A program made the translations under genes and the position numbers. This document shows, in pieces, positions 1-13,300 of a stretch of 64,000 nucleotides of DNA. The stretch covers positions 129,890 to 193,889 of the forward strand of contig JADHZB010000963.1 in NCBI GenBank assembly GCA_015657535.1, in the 5' to 3' direction. Below the pieces are notes generated by a model. That model was not told the origin of the DNA, searched no databases, and saw nothing but the letters and a program-made list of their open reading frames with translations. The stretch comes from Nephromyces sp. MM_2019 (lineage: Eukaryota; Apicomplexa; Aconoidasida; Nephromycida). Each line of letters begins with the position of its first letter. Position 1 is the first letter of the stretch.

Positions 1-2669
1 GTAAAGCTAAGCCTCCTATTATTTCGTTTCTGCCTCTATTTTTGCTTGACAACCTTGTAGATGAAAAAATGTGAAGAAATAATCGCGAAAGTGGGTATAA
101 TAATGTTTATACAGTGCAAGAGAAAGAGTTATTTAAACATTAGCATATCTTACAATGTTTCTTCTGGTGCACCACTGGACTCACATGCACCGCTAAAATC
201 TCGTTTCTTCTCTAGTGCAAGATGTTTAACCACCACCACCAGATGCTAGAAGCCGAATCACGTACATCGACTTAAATACAGATTGTGCGCTTAACTATTG
301 CTTTTGCTATTGCAAATTGGCTATTAATTTCTGACGTAAGCTACAAATACTGACGATTATTCTCTGTTTTTTTTATGCGACTTGGCAAATTCCCTTCGTC
401 AGTATTTTCCCGAAAAGTAAATAGCTTCGTGTCTTGATGTGCTATATCCTCACCCAGAAGACATCTATTGGTTCATATCCTATCCCCTTAGTCATCTTTA
501 TGAGCAAGGCTCCCATGTAAGGCAAATGTTTTACAAATATTATATAACGATAAGGATGCCTCAGCTTAGTTTTCATGAATTTTTTTGTTTTCCAAACACT
601 GCTAACAAGCGTTGTCATACCACTTTGTCGCAGCTTTTGCCGGTGCCTCTAATATTCTTCTCAGTCTTAAATCTATCTAGCACGTCGTGGAGTATCTCTC
701 CTTCTATTGGTGGATCATAAAATCATCGCTGTGTCACTGTTTTTTTTCGCGGTGCGGTTGCCGGAAGGCTTTTTCACGATGCCCAGTAGGAACATAAGAA
801 GCACTCGGAGAATCGCGAAGTTCGGAGAGCGAAAAAAAGTGCTGAACTGCTTAAAGTAGAACTTTTGGGAACTTCTTGAAGTATCCTCTAAATGGTGATT
901 TCGTTACAGATGGCACGCATGAGTCCATTACATTCTGACATATAGCAGCATATGACAGTGGGGCTCAACTGTGGGGATAATTGAAGTTGCAACGCTCAAG
1001 CTCACACATAATATGTTATAAGTGCTTTACACACATGCTAGTAAACTGCCAAAACATCCAAAGATCCTTGGACTACGGAGCGTCTTAGCAAGTTAGAGAT
1101 AAGGTGAAAAGCTCCAAAATAAAATCGCATATCATAGCGCTTAATTAGGTGGTAGCCTTGAGCCACGAAAGAGGATGATTCCAGCACCAATTTTTTCAAT
1201 GGGCTAGTAAATTGGAGTCCGTAATAGTACTGCTATCTCCCGCTATGTTATACTGATTAGAGGAGCTGCTTTTTTAATATCAAAAGATCTTGACAGGAAA
1301 AAACAGCTTTCGAATGTATACAATTGGTGCAGCGATTTACGAGGGAACCTGTAAATAGCAGGCTTCCCCTGGTGTTTGCTCATGGCGGTATAGTTGGAAC
1401 GAATACTGTTACTTGAATTGAATCTGCCATCACACACTGGATGAGCGTGTAAACCATCGAAAGCAACGATTTTAAGCATTTTGAACTATTTCTGTGATCA
1501 TAACTAGCCCTCATGGACTTCCAGACTGTACCTCGGAGTCTGAATGAGAATGTGCGAGGGGGCATGAACTCGCAACTGGAAGCAGGCAGCGGATAGAAGC
1601 TAAAGTCTTTATGAAAAGAAACAACTAGCGAAATATTTTCTATTTTATATCTCAGCAACTTATCCTATCAAAGAGTAGAAAAGTGCGACATGAGGTCCTT
1701 TCGTTGGCGTAGTAGGTAAACAATGTTCTACTGCAGTATTATAAATCCATGGCCCTCGATAAAAAAAGTAATTGCAGTTTTTTTTATAATCTTCTGCTAT
1801 AAACTGATCAAGATACATTTTATATTTTAAGGAGGGGGGTAGGTTTGTTGGGTAGAAAAGTTCCATGGAAGACTTTTTGAATGCGAAGTTTCTTACGCTA
1901 TATCTCAGACAAAGCCAAAGAATCGGAAGATACAAATAGTGTGTATGGATGATGGGCAGCAACGTATGCATTTAGAATCGGGATACTTGGCTGTGTTCAA
2001 CGTAGTTTCTAAAGCCTCGGAATATAGAAGTATGCTGCCTCACTAAAAATGTAGGTATATTACGGAGGGTGCTCTGGGGTTTGAATTAGGCTCTGATTTC
2101 ATCAATTATGACTTGCATTTAATCATGCAGGTATATTTACAGAAAGCTCCGTGCTTTTCAGCTTCTACAGCCACAGAATCTTATTGAAAGAAGTGATTAC
2201 CTATGGCCAATGTGGTGCTAAGAATCTAGCAGCAATCCCGGAAGGTAGATTGAGTGGCTGAGAGGACTCATAATTTGAGAAGCGGAAAGAACTAACAAGT
2301 TATACCTAGTGCTTGCTTATAAGAAATAAAGTTTCCACCCTCATATTCTACCGGTCAGTATCTGCAAAAACTTATATTTAGTTGATGAATTCCTTTCAAA
2401 AAACCTTTTCCAAAAATCTACCAGATCCAATGGCAATTATTAAGATTCCCAAAATAGCCTTGTTTACTTCGTATCTATTAACTATGCTAAATTTATATTT
2501 GAACCTAGCAACGTGTGAACTACAAAGCGAAGAGCACCTGTAGATTCCACTTCCTTCCTCTGGATTATACCGCTTGGAGTTTGCTACTTATGCAGAGTTT
2601 TGTAATAGCCTAACATGTTTACATCTTTAAAAGTCCCAATATCTTCGATTGATGCAGTGAACTCGCATC
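1..2669. other. No supported gene; AT-rich non-coding DNA
   Basis: Open frames here are short (the longest is about 100 codons), compositionally unremarkable, and have no recognisable motif or splice-site framing. Candidates such as 439-720 (+) and 1243-1971 (-) read like chance frames. Nothing else is supported in this stretch. Confidence 0.5.
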
Positions 2670-2982
2670 ATGCCGAAGCTCGAATTAATTGGCAAGAGGA
2701 CTAGCGCCAAGATCATACGACCAGATGAAGTGCATGCGAATTGCACATATATTGAGTATACTTGCTCCATGTTCTTAGATCCCTTTTTTTTCTTATTATT
2801 CTGTAATGCTATAAAAATCCACCTTTTTGCTTTACTGCTTGTATGTGGAGAAACGCCCCCTAGAAAAAGTAGAATTTCCTTACTTTTCACGATGTTTGGA
2901 TGCCTTCTGCTCGATCATGGAAAAAGCATTTCTTATGCCTATCACAATACAGGTTTACTTCCAGAGTATGTGCTCTTTTGTA
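2670..2982 (+). CDS. Candidate 5' exons of an unrecognised gene
   Basis: Two phase-compatible exons can be read. Exon 1 is 2670-2729, starting at an ATG (MPKLELIGKRTSAKIIRPDE, 20 codons) and followed by a gtgcat donor. Exon 2 is 2851-2982 (44 codons, beginning KRPLEKVEFPYFSRC) after a pyrimidine-rich tract and ending at a gtgagt donor. Both junctions are phase 0. A further phase-0 exon may start at 3084 after a good acceptor (cacttgcag), but its 3' end is unclear. I do not recognise the protein. It could be a separate small gene or the missing N-terminus of the dioxygenase-like gene that follows, whose first clear exon opens in phase 1 and so needs upstream coding. The lysine/glutamate-rich reading is protein-like, but chance is not excluded. 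Confidence 0.28.
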
Positions 2983-4388
2983 GTGAGTCATACAGGGTTA
3001 CCTCATTAGCTATGCGATGTGCTTTCTTCAACTTTGCGTAATTTCCTGACTGCCTAAGAAAAAGGAGGCAATGTCACTTGCAGTATTATACGTGTGTTAC
3101 CTCCTTTGGATTCATGAGCTTGAATTCGGCTCATCGTAGTGTGCGAAAGTCACCCAGAGATACCTGCGGAATTAGATATTTTGCCGTTCTCCTAGGCAGG
3201 AGAATGACATCTAATCCTTAAGCTGGTACATCATCAGCCTAAGAAAATTGGTTTTGTATGCATTTTTAATTTCCCAAATTCCACCTCCTTGATAATTCCT
3301 TATGTGTGATGCACGATGGTGATTCCTGCGCGTCAAATGAAGCCTCCTTCATACAATGGATGGCTACTTCATGCCTACTGGTTCATAGGATTGTCAGCAG
3401 CAGGCTCTTCAGCTGCAGGTTAGTTGATCATGGCGCAAAGTCTTGTATTTTCCTATAGCTAAAATACCAGAACAAGAGTATAATTGAGTAGCGGAGTACC
3501 GTGGGAGGCTGCATAGCTGTGAAGATTTTTTTTTATGCAAAAAAAATGAAGAAGAGGGATTGTAGTAGAGGGGAAAAGCCCAAAGAATTGCGTTGTTGAA
3601 GAAACCCTCTTTAGTGGTGCCAAATCGTAGGCTTGAGCTCCTGAGTGTTGAACCGATATGTGTATGTGTGTGGTGTGAGGAGTTTGAGGTTGTTTGTAAA
3701 GCAAAGAGGCAAACGTGAGGAGGAAGGTTATGACAAATTAAATGGTTGCAAGCAGCCACTCACACCCACAAACCAGTTCTGCAGAATGAAGAGTAAAAAA
3801 TGAAGCATTTTACTCTACTGCAGCTAGCTGCGGGAGGATTTTTCCCCTGAAAAGATTGCGGCTAAAGAATTTTTTTTTATGTAATTGATACTAGACAGAC
3901 GAATATTAATATTAGGCCTTTAGAATATGAAATGTTATAAATATTGCTAAAATTAACAAGTGTTGAAGAAAAATTTGACTTTATACCTAATATAATAGAA
4001 AAAAAAAATTTTAGCTTAAAAACGAAACCTCTTAAAATATGAAATTCGTTGCCTAATCAACTTTTTATAATGCTTGAGGATTTGGCATATACTATTATAG
4101 TATTTGAACTTGAAAAATTTGCTTTTCCTCTTTTACATTTGATGCTGGAAGACTGTTGAAATATCTTAATCAATTTTTTCGTAATTCTCGCTTGAGTGTG
4201 TGTACACTCTCTTCTAGTTAGACATGATAGGGCTTATGCTTCCTCGGACCCCTTGTGCTTCCTATACCACTAATTTATCTCAAATACTAGCCAAAAGCAG
4301 GGCTTTACCGCATGTTTCCACGCTTCATACAAACCCATTTTATTCTTATACGATTCCCCTTGTTCATCCGCTTTTTTTTTTTCTGCAG

Positions 4389-7300
4389 CTGGTATATTAT
4401 CGTACTTTCACTACTCGAAGCAAAAAATTCCACCGGGCGATCGAAGCTCCTTATTTAAGGCTGAAGTTGAGTTTTTGACTCGAAGTTCTCTTGGAAAGAA
4501 TCTCACTGGTTCAGGCTCGTTGCTGAATTTTATGTCTGAAGAAACGCAAAGTGAGGATAAATATCAAATTAGAATCTTGAAGAAGCTGAAAACTTTTTTT
4601 AACATCGGCATAGAAGAACTTCAAGGTGCCTCATTACACTTGTTTCCCGTTGAGCACCATATTGAAGCTGTGGTTAGCTTGCTGTGTGAGCTAGAAAAGT
4701 CAATAAAAGCGTTTGCTACGTGTGTAACTCCATCTTCACGTGATGTTGGGGTAAATGATACAAGACAAAAAATAATAGGCTTAATGAAGCAAATCTTTAA
4801 GAGATACGAAGCTGTTCATCTTCTTCCTTGGGTATCAGTCATTGACTATGATGAACTAGTCTCTAGAAGTTTACTGGCTGCAAGTCAGAATCGTACTGAT
4901 TTAGGCAGTTCGATAGACAAAATGATCGAGGAAATCGAAGATAAGTTGCTGCTCATGCTGACAGCTTGCTGGAAGGTACGTGTGTAGAAATCACAGCCTG
5001 AGTTACCTTTGATTAATTTCTATAAGCTGAATTTAGTGAGTTTGGCAGCTTCAGCGCCTTTTTATGCATTAAAGGGTTCAATCTCTCACAAGTGCAGTTA
5101 GGGGTAGTTTATAGGGAAAAAGCTAGGTTTTTACGGCAGAAATTTTATGATTTGAGGAAGGTGAACTTTGATTCTATAATGTAGTTTTTTCACTTTTTCC
5201 TTTTCATGGTAATATCTCTATAAAGCAGAAGAATTTGTCTAAGATATTTGATGTTTTAGTTGCCTTTCAATGGGGTTAAAGATCCTATTATGAGGCTTAA
5301 TTGTCTCTGTTCCACTTATGGTAAATTCAATTATTTCAGATATCAGCATTTTGCGAAATTTGGAGGAAAAAGTGGTAAATCTTGAGTAAAAAATACTGCA
5401 ATTGATTCGAGAGATGATGTTTTTATTGTTTCAGATTCAACGAGCTTTCAATCACACTTTTTAAAGGATTATTCACGCACAATATTTGTTCCAGATATCT
5501 TCCTCTACTTTTTGTGCTTTGCAGACCTCTGGTTTCTTTGATATGATTTCTTATAAGGAAAAATTCACTGGTCACCAGTATACTAGAGAATCGATTGGGG
5601 TTAATATAGGTACTCTGGGGGCTTCCTATCTATTCCCGCCTTCTGCGCATACAGCGCAGGAGATATCAGATGGTGGGTGTTCTGTATGTGCGTATCCTAA
5701 TTTTACATATAGTCCTTAAGATTAAGTTCTGTATATAAGCTATAACCCACTTTTTAATATACTCAATTTAGCACAAAATTCGTGAAATATTCCTGCTACC
5801 TGCTTTCAAAGCAGGGAGATTAGGAAACTTGCAATCTTTAGATTATACAGATCCAAATTCCTAAACACACACTGATCCCAAGGCTGCTAAAAAAGTCTTT
5901 AAAAAAGAAATTTTTCTTCATTAGAAGCGGGAAAAAGATAGGCAATAAAATAGGTTTTTGAAGAATAATGGACAGCTGTGTGTTAATGGTTCATGTGTGA
6001 TTGATATAGCTACTTTTTGTGAATAAAGCATTTCTAAGAAGTAATCTAGAATAGTCTCAAGTGCTTACCTTCACGTGAAGTGAAGTTTTTTATAATTTTT
6101 TTTCATATTTGATAGCCAAAGAAGCTTCTGAGCAACTTCAACAGCCTCCAAATAGTAAAGAAATTAAAGCAACGGATTCTAAACCGTCGGAATCGGCAAA
6201 ATCTCCTGATTACGAGGTAGTCAAAAAGTTAACCTGCAAGTCTCCATACCCAATCAATCTTTCTGACGCACACAGGATGACTTCGAGTCTAAACAAACAT
6301 GGTAAAGATCAAGTTTTTTGCCTAGTGTGTGTCTGGTGTTATTTTTTTGGTTTCCAAAGTGGATATTTCGACTTTTCTTGCTGCTTTGGAGGTTTCTATA
6401 AGTTTTAGCCTACTTTCTCCTCCTGCCTCTACTCAATTTAATGTTTTTTGATGCATCCTCTGTTTTATGAAGAAGGGTTTGTGTGATTTTTTTCGCTTTT
6501 TTTTCAGGTTTAGTTGTCTTAAGAAACTCTTTCACAGCTGAAGAAGTAGCCGATATCAAATCTGCAGTTTTTGCCAATCAGCGAACGGTTGGTGAGAAGA
6601 TTATTTCAGATGCTTTGGGTTTTTTATAGCATTAATTTGGGCGAAATTTCTTTTTTTGAAGATTCTTTCCTTTTGAATACGTTTTTTGGTGAATTAATCC
6701 AATATTGTTTGTGCTGCTTTAAATTTCAATTCATTCATCAAATATGCTAATATAAGCTCTTTCATTGTTTGCATAAGGGATAGCGATCTATACTCGAGTT
6801 TTTTACGCTTTTTATACTGAATATTGGAGCTGCGTTTGTGTGTGTTTCTAGAGGTTGTTTTTAACCTGCGATACATGAAAAGAGTTCTGCTTGAGAAAAA
6901 TACAGATTAGCTACAAACTCAAGGCTGAACCTTGTGTGTCTTCAAGGTATTTTATACTCTTTAGATGCAGAAACTTGTGTATATTTTTGCTATTATTTTG
7001 CTTTAATGCTTCACTGCTGGCTATTTTCGCAGTGATATTTTACTGTGGAGATAGCCTCCGTTGTTTAGTGCGAGATTTCAGAGTGCTTTGAAGACTAGCG
7101 TTTTTTGAATTAAATTGCGTATTATTGTTCGTTTTTTCCAATGTATTCAAAGGTATATCAGAGTGTGATTTTTCTCAATTTTCTTTGAAGGAATCAATCT
7201 ATGAAATAATTTTTTTTCACACACTCTTTACCTTCTTCCTAAGTGAGTGTTTAGCAATTTTCCTTTGTAGGCCCGTGATTTAGGAAAAAAATTGATTGCT

Positions 7301-10300
7301 GAAGATGGAAATGTCTTTTGCCACAGGAGAACTCTAGGTAACAAAAACTACATGCAGTTTTTTCTGCTTTTATCATTGGAATTAAAAATGGGAAAAAAAA
7401 TTTGTTTTTACTTTTCATCAAACCCAATTTTCCTTGAAATCGCACTCAGAATGAATTATATTTTTTTAATGAGTTGAAGATGAGCATAGTTCAAGTAGGT
7501 GCACTATAAACCTAGCTCTTTGCTAACTTAAGAAACTGTCAGTCGCAATTTTGGTGCATATTAAGCACTTTTGGTTGTGTGTCGCTGACTGTTTAGCTGA
7601 AATTTTCTGCTTTTAAAATGAAGAAAATTCTCATTTTATCATGAAATCTGGTTTTGATTCATGGAAATGAGGAGATCCAGTTGCACTAGCGTGTGTCTGA
7701 TTATGGAAATATTTTTTTTTTTAGGCTAAATTCCATCATTTTTCTTCAATGGAATTATTTTCATACATTTTTCAACTTGCTATAGCGAAAGTTGCTGCTT
7801 CATTGATTGCAGCTGCAAAAAGTTTCAGGCATTTGTGCTTTTTTCTAGACATTTTAGCGTTAAATTTGCGTTTACTTTCATCCTTTTTTTTTCTGACAGG
7901 TAGATTGCATTGCCTAGTTCGTGGCACGACGATAGAGAGCCCCCTTTTGCATTATCAAGCCTTGTGGATGCCCCTTGTTTTCCAGTACTTGCCCATCTTC
8001 TTCACCAGAAAAAATTCCTTTGAAATTTATAAATCGGAAGTTTCTCACCTGCTGCCTCATCTAGGCTTTGAAGATAAGAGATTAGATGCGAAAGCTAAAG
8101 ATGTTATGGGAGTAGAGCAGACAGCACATTCTGAGAAGATAGAGCCTGTTGCTAAAATCAGCCCCTCTCTGCAGGATGAAGGGAATCTTGAAGAAGTTGG
8201 AATTCTAGGTGGAATTGAGGCAAGAAGGTAGCTTTGAGATTATTATTCTATGTTGTGAGAAATGTTATTGCTAGCTGTGATGACTCTCTATTTAAGCACT
8301 TTTACCTAGTTTCAGCTTCATCTTCTTTGTCAGAGCAGTGCGTTTTACCCATATTTAAAGATTGCCTAGATTGTGTAGATTGTCTTTATTGCGTGGGTTG
8401 TCTAGATTTTCTACATTGCCTATCCCGCCTATTCTACCTATCCTGCCTATCCTGCCTATCCTGCCTGTCCTGCCTATCCTGCCTATCCTGCCTATCCTGC
8501 CTATCCTGCCTATCCTGCCTGTCCTGCTTATCCTGCCTATCCTGCCTATCCTGCCTGTCCTGCTTATCCTGCCTATCCTGCCTGTCCTGCCTGTCCTGCT
8601 TATCCTGCCTATCCTGCCTGTCCTGCCTGTCCTGCCTGTCCTGCCTGTCCTGCCTGTCCTGCCTATTCTGCCTATCCTGCCTGTCCTGCCTGTCCTGCCT
8701 GTCCTGCCTGTCCTGCCTGTCCTGCCTGTCCTGCCTATCCTGCTTATCCTGCCTATCCTGCCTGTCCTGCCTGTCCTGCCTATCCTGCCTGTCCTGCTTA
8801 TCCTGCCTGTCCTGCCTATCCTGCCTATCCTGCCTGTCCTGCCTGTCCTGCCTGTCCTGCCTATCCTGCCTGTCCTGCCTATCCTGCCTATCCTGCCTGT
8901 CCTGCCTGTCCTGCCTGTCCTGCCTATCCTGCCTATCCTGCCTATCCTGCCTATCTTAATTTTTTCTTTTTTTTGAGTGAAAAAGCACCTTATAATAGCT
9001 GCTGAAGAAATGGCTTTAATGTTTTTCCGCATCTTCTACTTTCTTTTACAGAATTTTACACTTTTTACAACTACTTGAGCTTACAAACAGCGTTAAATGC
9101 TTTATAACCATAAATAGCAATATTCATCCCTTCTTCTAGAATTGAAAAAAGTTTAATCTTCAGACATCTAAAAAATTTCACTTCAGAATTGCTTCTGTTT
9201 CCCTCTTCCTGTTTCGGAGCCATATCTGAGTACATTGTCTGTTTTAAGGCTTCAAGTTGTGTGTTCGTATCCAATGAAGTGCAGCTTCTTGCGTATTTTC
9301 CCTTGCAATTTTGTGATGCAGCTATACGCCCTATAAATTAAGTTTTTGTACTTATTTCGGTTGCCCCAAGGAATTTTAGCACCCTTGATACTGCTGGCCA
9401 CTATATAATATATATCGAAAGTATAGTAGTTTTTTCTGTTTTTTCTTGAGGCTATCCCTGATAGACACTTTTTTTTTGCTTCCCCAGAAATGAAAGATAA
9501 TCTTCGCCCTACACAAATCGACGTTTTAATTCAATTTTTTTAATGTTTTTTTGCTATTAAATTGATTTTTTGCTTTTGGTATCTCTATATTCCCCAATTC
9601 TTCTTGTTTTCCTTGTGTGTTGTTTTTTTGCTGAATTTTATACATGGATAAATAAACACACAGAGAGATACACACACGCAGAGGTACACGGATAAATACA
9701 CACACCCAGAGATACACAGATAAATGCACACACACAGACATACATACACAGCCTCTTTTTCTGATTCTTTGGTGAAAAACTGTGTGTTTCATCTCTCCCC
9801 CATCTTCATCATATAGCTCTTTTTATTGTTTTTTACACGTGTAACACCTGCTGCAGACTCTTTACCATACATTCTTCTATATTAGGTTGTTTGTATCGGA
9901 GATTCAAACTATAGCCACAGGTTTGTTTTGAGGTTTGCGAGAGGTTTGCGCATATACCTTATTCTTACAGGCTTTCCAGCTGTGTGCATGATTTTGGCTT
10001 GTTCTTTGTGATTTAAACTGATTCTTTCAATGTGATAGTCGCACTCTTGAGGTTTACAAACCTCTGTTTTGATCATTTTTGGGACTTTTTATTGGCGTAT
10101 GTGTGTGTGTGTGTGACTCTGCGTTAGCTTGAATTTCAAATTCTCTCAAAGAGTTGGTTTTTATATGCATTTTCATCGTATGAATTTTTGTTATAGTCGC
10201 GTACCCACTTGTTTATGGTGGAATATTCTACTGCCACACCAGCTTATTCACTTGCCTTTCTTGCTCTAAAGCGTGATTGTGTGTGTAAAAATCTCACTTT

Positions 10301-13300
10301 TCTATAACTGAAACTGATCATCTACCATAAATTATGTGTGTTGCTTATTTAACCTTTGAATTTCACGCTGCTGACTTAGCTGAAGCCTCCTCTAGAGTTT
10401 TCGCCTTTATTTTTACTTTTTTATAATACTGTTTGATAGCTTCCTGATATGCTCTTTAGATCATCAAATTATTGTACTCACAAGAATCTTCAGTCTAATA
10501 AGTCGAGAAAACCAATGGCTCTTGCAGTTGTAACTTGAGAATCTCAGCCACTACCATAGCGGATAGGAGGTTTCAACCACCATTTTTTGTGTGGAATTTC
10601 GTATATTTCTCAGAGAGTGTTTGGCTAATTTGTCGATAGGATGAGGAGGATAAAGACTTTGAAAAAGCAGGCAGTTCCTGCTTCTTTCAGTTGGAAAATC
10701 TTGTATTGCACCTAAATTTTCGATATTTTTATAGGAAGGAGAAAACTCTCTAGAACAATATATATATATTTATATGCAAATGTATATATAAATCGTTCTG
10801 ATCCGCTGAGAAAGTAGTTATTAACTCTCTATAATCAATATATAATGCAAAAGCGATTGCAAACTGAAAGAATCCTTGAGTCTCCCAGCGAAATATTAGC
10901 TTTTTCCCTTTGATTTAAGCATATATTTCAACAAAACTCTGAATTTTTTGTAATTAGCACCTACAGCTCTTTTAAGGATCTTTTCTTGCATTTTAGGGAT
11001 GCTTAGCTAAAACTTAGTCCTGTAGAGGTATATATGAAATATTATATAATACTCCTCCTACTCCTAGCCCCACAATAGCATAGCCGGCAAGCTGTGTTCG
11101 CCGAAATTTCCCCCAAACACCACGAGCGCACCCACCAGTTTATGTACATTTCTCTCGGCATTTTTCGCTGTATTTGCAAGCAGAAAACCGCTCTTCCGTC
11201 GATTTTTCCTTCTTCAATCTATCTTGACTCTCGCTCTTGCTGATTATCAAACTAGTCTGCTCTCTTCATCAGATCCCTTGGCTGTTTTACAAAGTTGGCA
11301 TCGCGATAACTCAGCTCGTGGCTTAACGATTGTGATTCCTTTGATGAAACTGAATAGCTATAAAGAAAATGGAGTTTTTCAGTTCCTCCCTGGCTCCCAT
11401 ATCTTGAAACCCGAAGCAGTTAGATTTTTAAGTTTCTAGTTGAACTAGTGCGTCTTTTTCGCTTGTTTTTACTCGTTAGCTTATCGTTCAGAAGAGCTTT
11501 TTTCCACTGCTTTGAAGATTTTCAAGAAGGGTGGGGGTGTTTCATCAACTAAATTTCAGCTTTAGAACTGTCAGAAACACAGGAGATTGTAGTGAGAAAT
11601 GAGCTCATGGAGGCGGTACTGCTACAGAAAATTGAAATTTTGTATTCTCTGCCTCCTTCTACTCCTCTATGCTTGATTTTTTCCTCTTTTTCTTTTCCTA
11701 GTTGATTGCAATAGATCAGCCGAGGAAATTTATCTAAGCAGCGAGCTTTGATGTTTTGAAGCGATAACAAGTCGGCTACTCCTACGGCAAAAGTTTCTTT
11801 TTCTCAACCTGCAATAGATGCAATGATTTGAAAGCTTATATATAGGAGTAAAAGCTTTCATTTCTTTACTTTTGGGGCGGATTTGAGTGTATCAATGAAA
11901 GTTTTATACTCTTTGTGTGTGTTGTATATGTAGTGAAATCCACGCTCTTCTCTGCATGAATTGCAGTCTCCTCAGCACGATTTTAAGGCTCTAAACCTTC
12001 ATTTGTAATTTCCTTGCAATTGCTTACAGAGAGTAGGCTTACGCCAGAAATTTGAACTATTTCTGCAGTTCTTGAAGCTCTATGAGGGTTCAAACGGTAA
12101 AGTAATTGAAAGCCAAGATAGTGCGTTTAGCAATGAACAAAGTACAAGTATACTTCAAAAGATATTAAACAAAAAAGGGAGTATATATAATAGCTCAACA
12201 AGCAACACACTTTTAGTACTTTAATAGCTAGCTAGCGTAATATATATGCGCTGGAAGTTAATTTATCGTATAAAAATAGTTTTTTGTGCGCCTTTCTTTA
12301 GTTTGCTTTACGCAACACACATGTGAAACCATTGTTTGGTACTCATCTTGAGAAATTTAAAAATCAAGAAACTTTCAGTGCCCTTATTCAGAAATGAGAA
12401 TGATAGGAATTATCAAAGCATGCTTAGGATGGATATTTTCCCAAATTTTTATTGACTGATTGCTTCTCATTTTCAAGAATTATCTCTTTCTCTAATTTTA
12501 TCTTCTTTCTTCAGTGTTTATGTGTGTATTATTAACCGTTATGTATGGTTTCGATAGCTTTATTTTTTCTAAGCATTCAGGTTTTCTTAAACAGGTTGAA
12601 TCATTGCTCCACACACAATACTGCTACACTCTGCACACGTACTATGCACATCCTGGCAGCACGCACTTTCTCACCCCCAAGCACTAGCTCTTTTCGCTCC
12701 AGCTTCAGAGTAGCCTTGTTCATATTTTTGTCGAACATTGATTCTACAAGGCTCCTTTTTTTCAGTACCGATTTAGAGTTAATGGTGACAATTATAGATC
12801 TTCATTGCTAGATTTATATCCTCCAAGTATGGCCTGTGGTGCATTCACAAGAAAAGCGTAATTTACTAATCTTATTTTGTAATGCTCTCTTTTTCCGAGA
12901 TGATGCCCTCGTTTATTCCGCCTCTTGTTATAATTTGGATGTTTTTTGTAGCTGGACTTCCGATCCAGTTGCTATTTTTTAGTGCTTTTAGGTTTTTTTT
13001 TCCCCTTCACTCTTTATATAGCAGCCTCTGAAAAAATTGATGTTTTTTTGTTTAATTTTATCATATTTCTATTCAAAATTTATGAAATCATTTTAAGGTA
13101 ATTTGTTTATGTGAATTTGATATTAGATAAATACAATCAATATATATTAGGCTTCAAAATATTGAAAAAAGCTAATGGATGAAAGTTTATACAATCATTC
13201 TAGTAGTATCTATCTTAAATGACAGTTTCTTCTTGGTCTTTTCCAAAGTAAATCAATATTTTGCTCATCTTTGTAGATTCCAGCAAAATTTCGCTTTCGC

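Noticed and set aside
8234..9032. Long Leu-Ser-Cys (plus) and Gly-Arg-Ile/Thr (minus) repeat proteins
   Set aside because: They exist only because the 9-bp minisatellite keeps several frames open at once; the array lies inside an intron bounded by matching exon phases.
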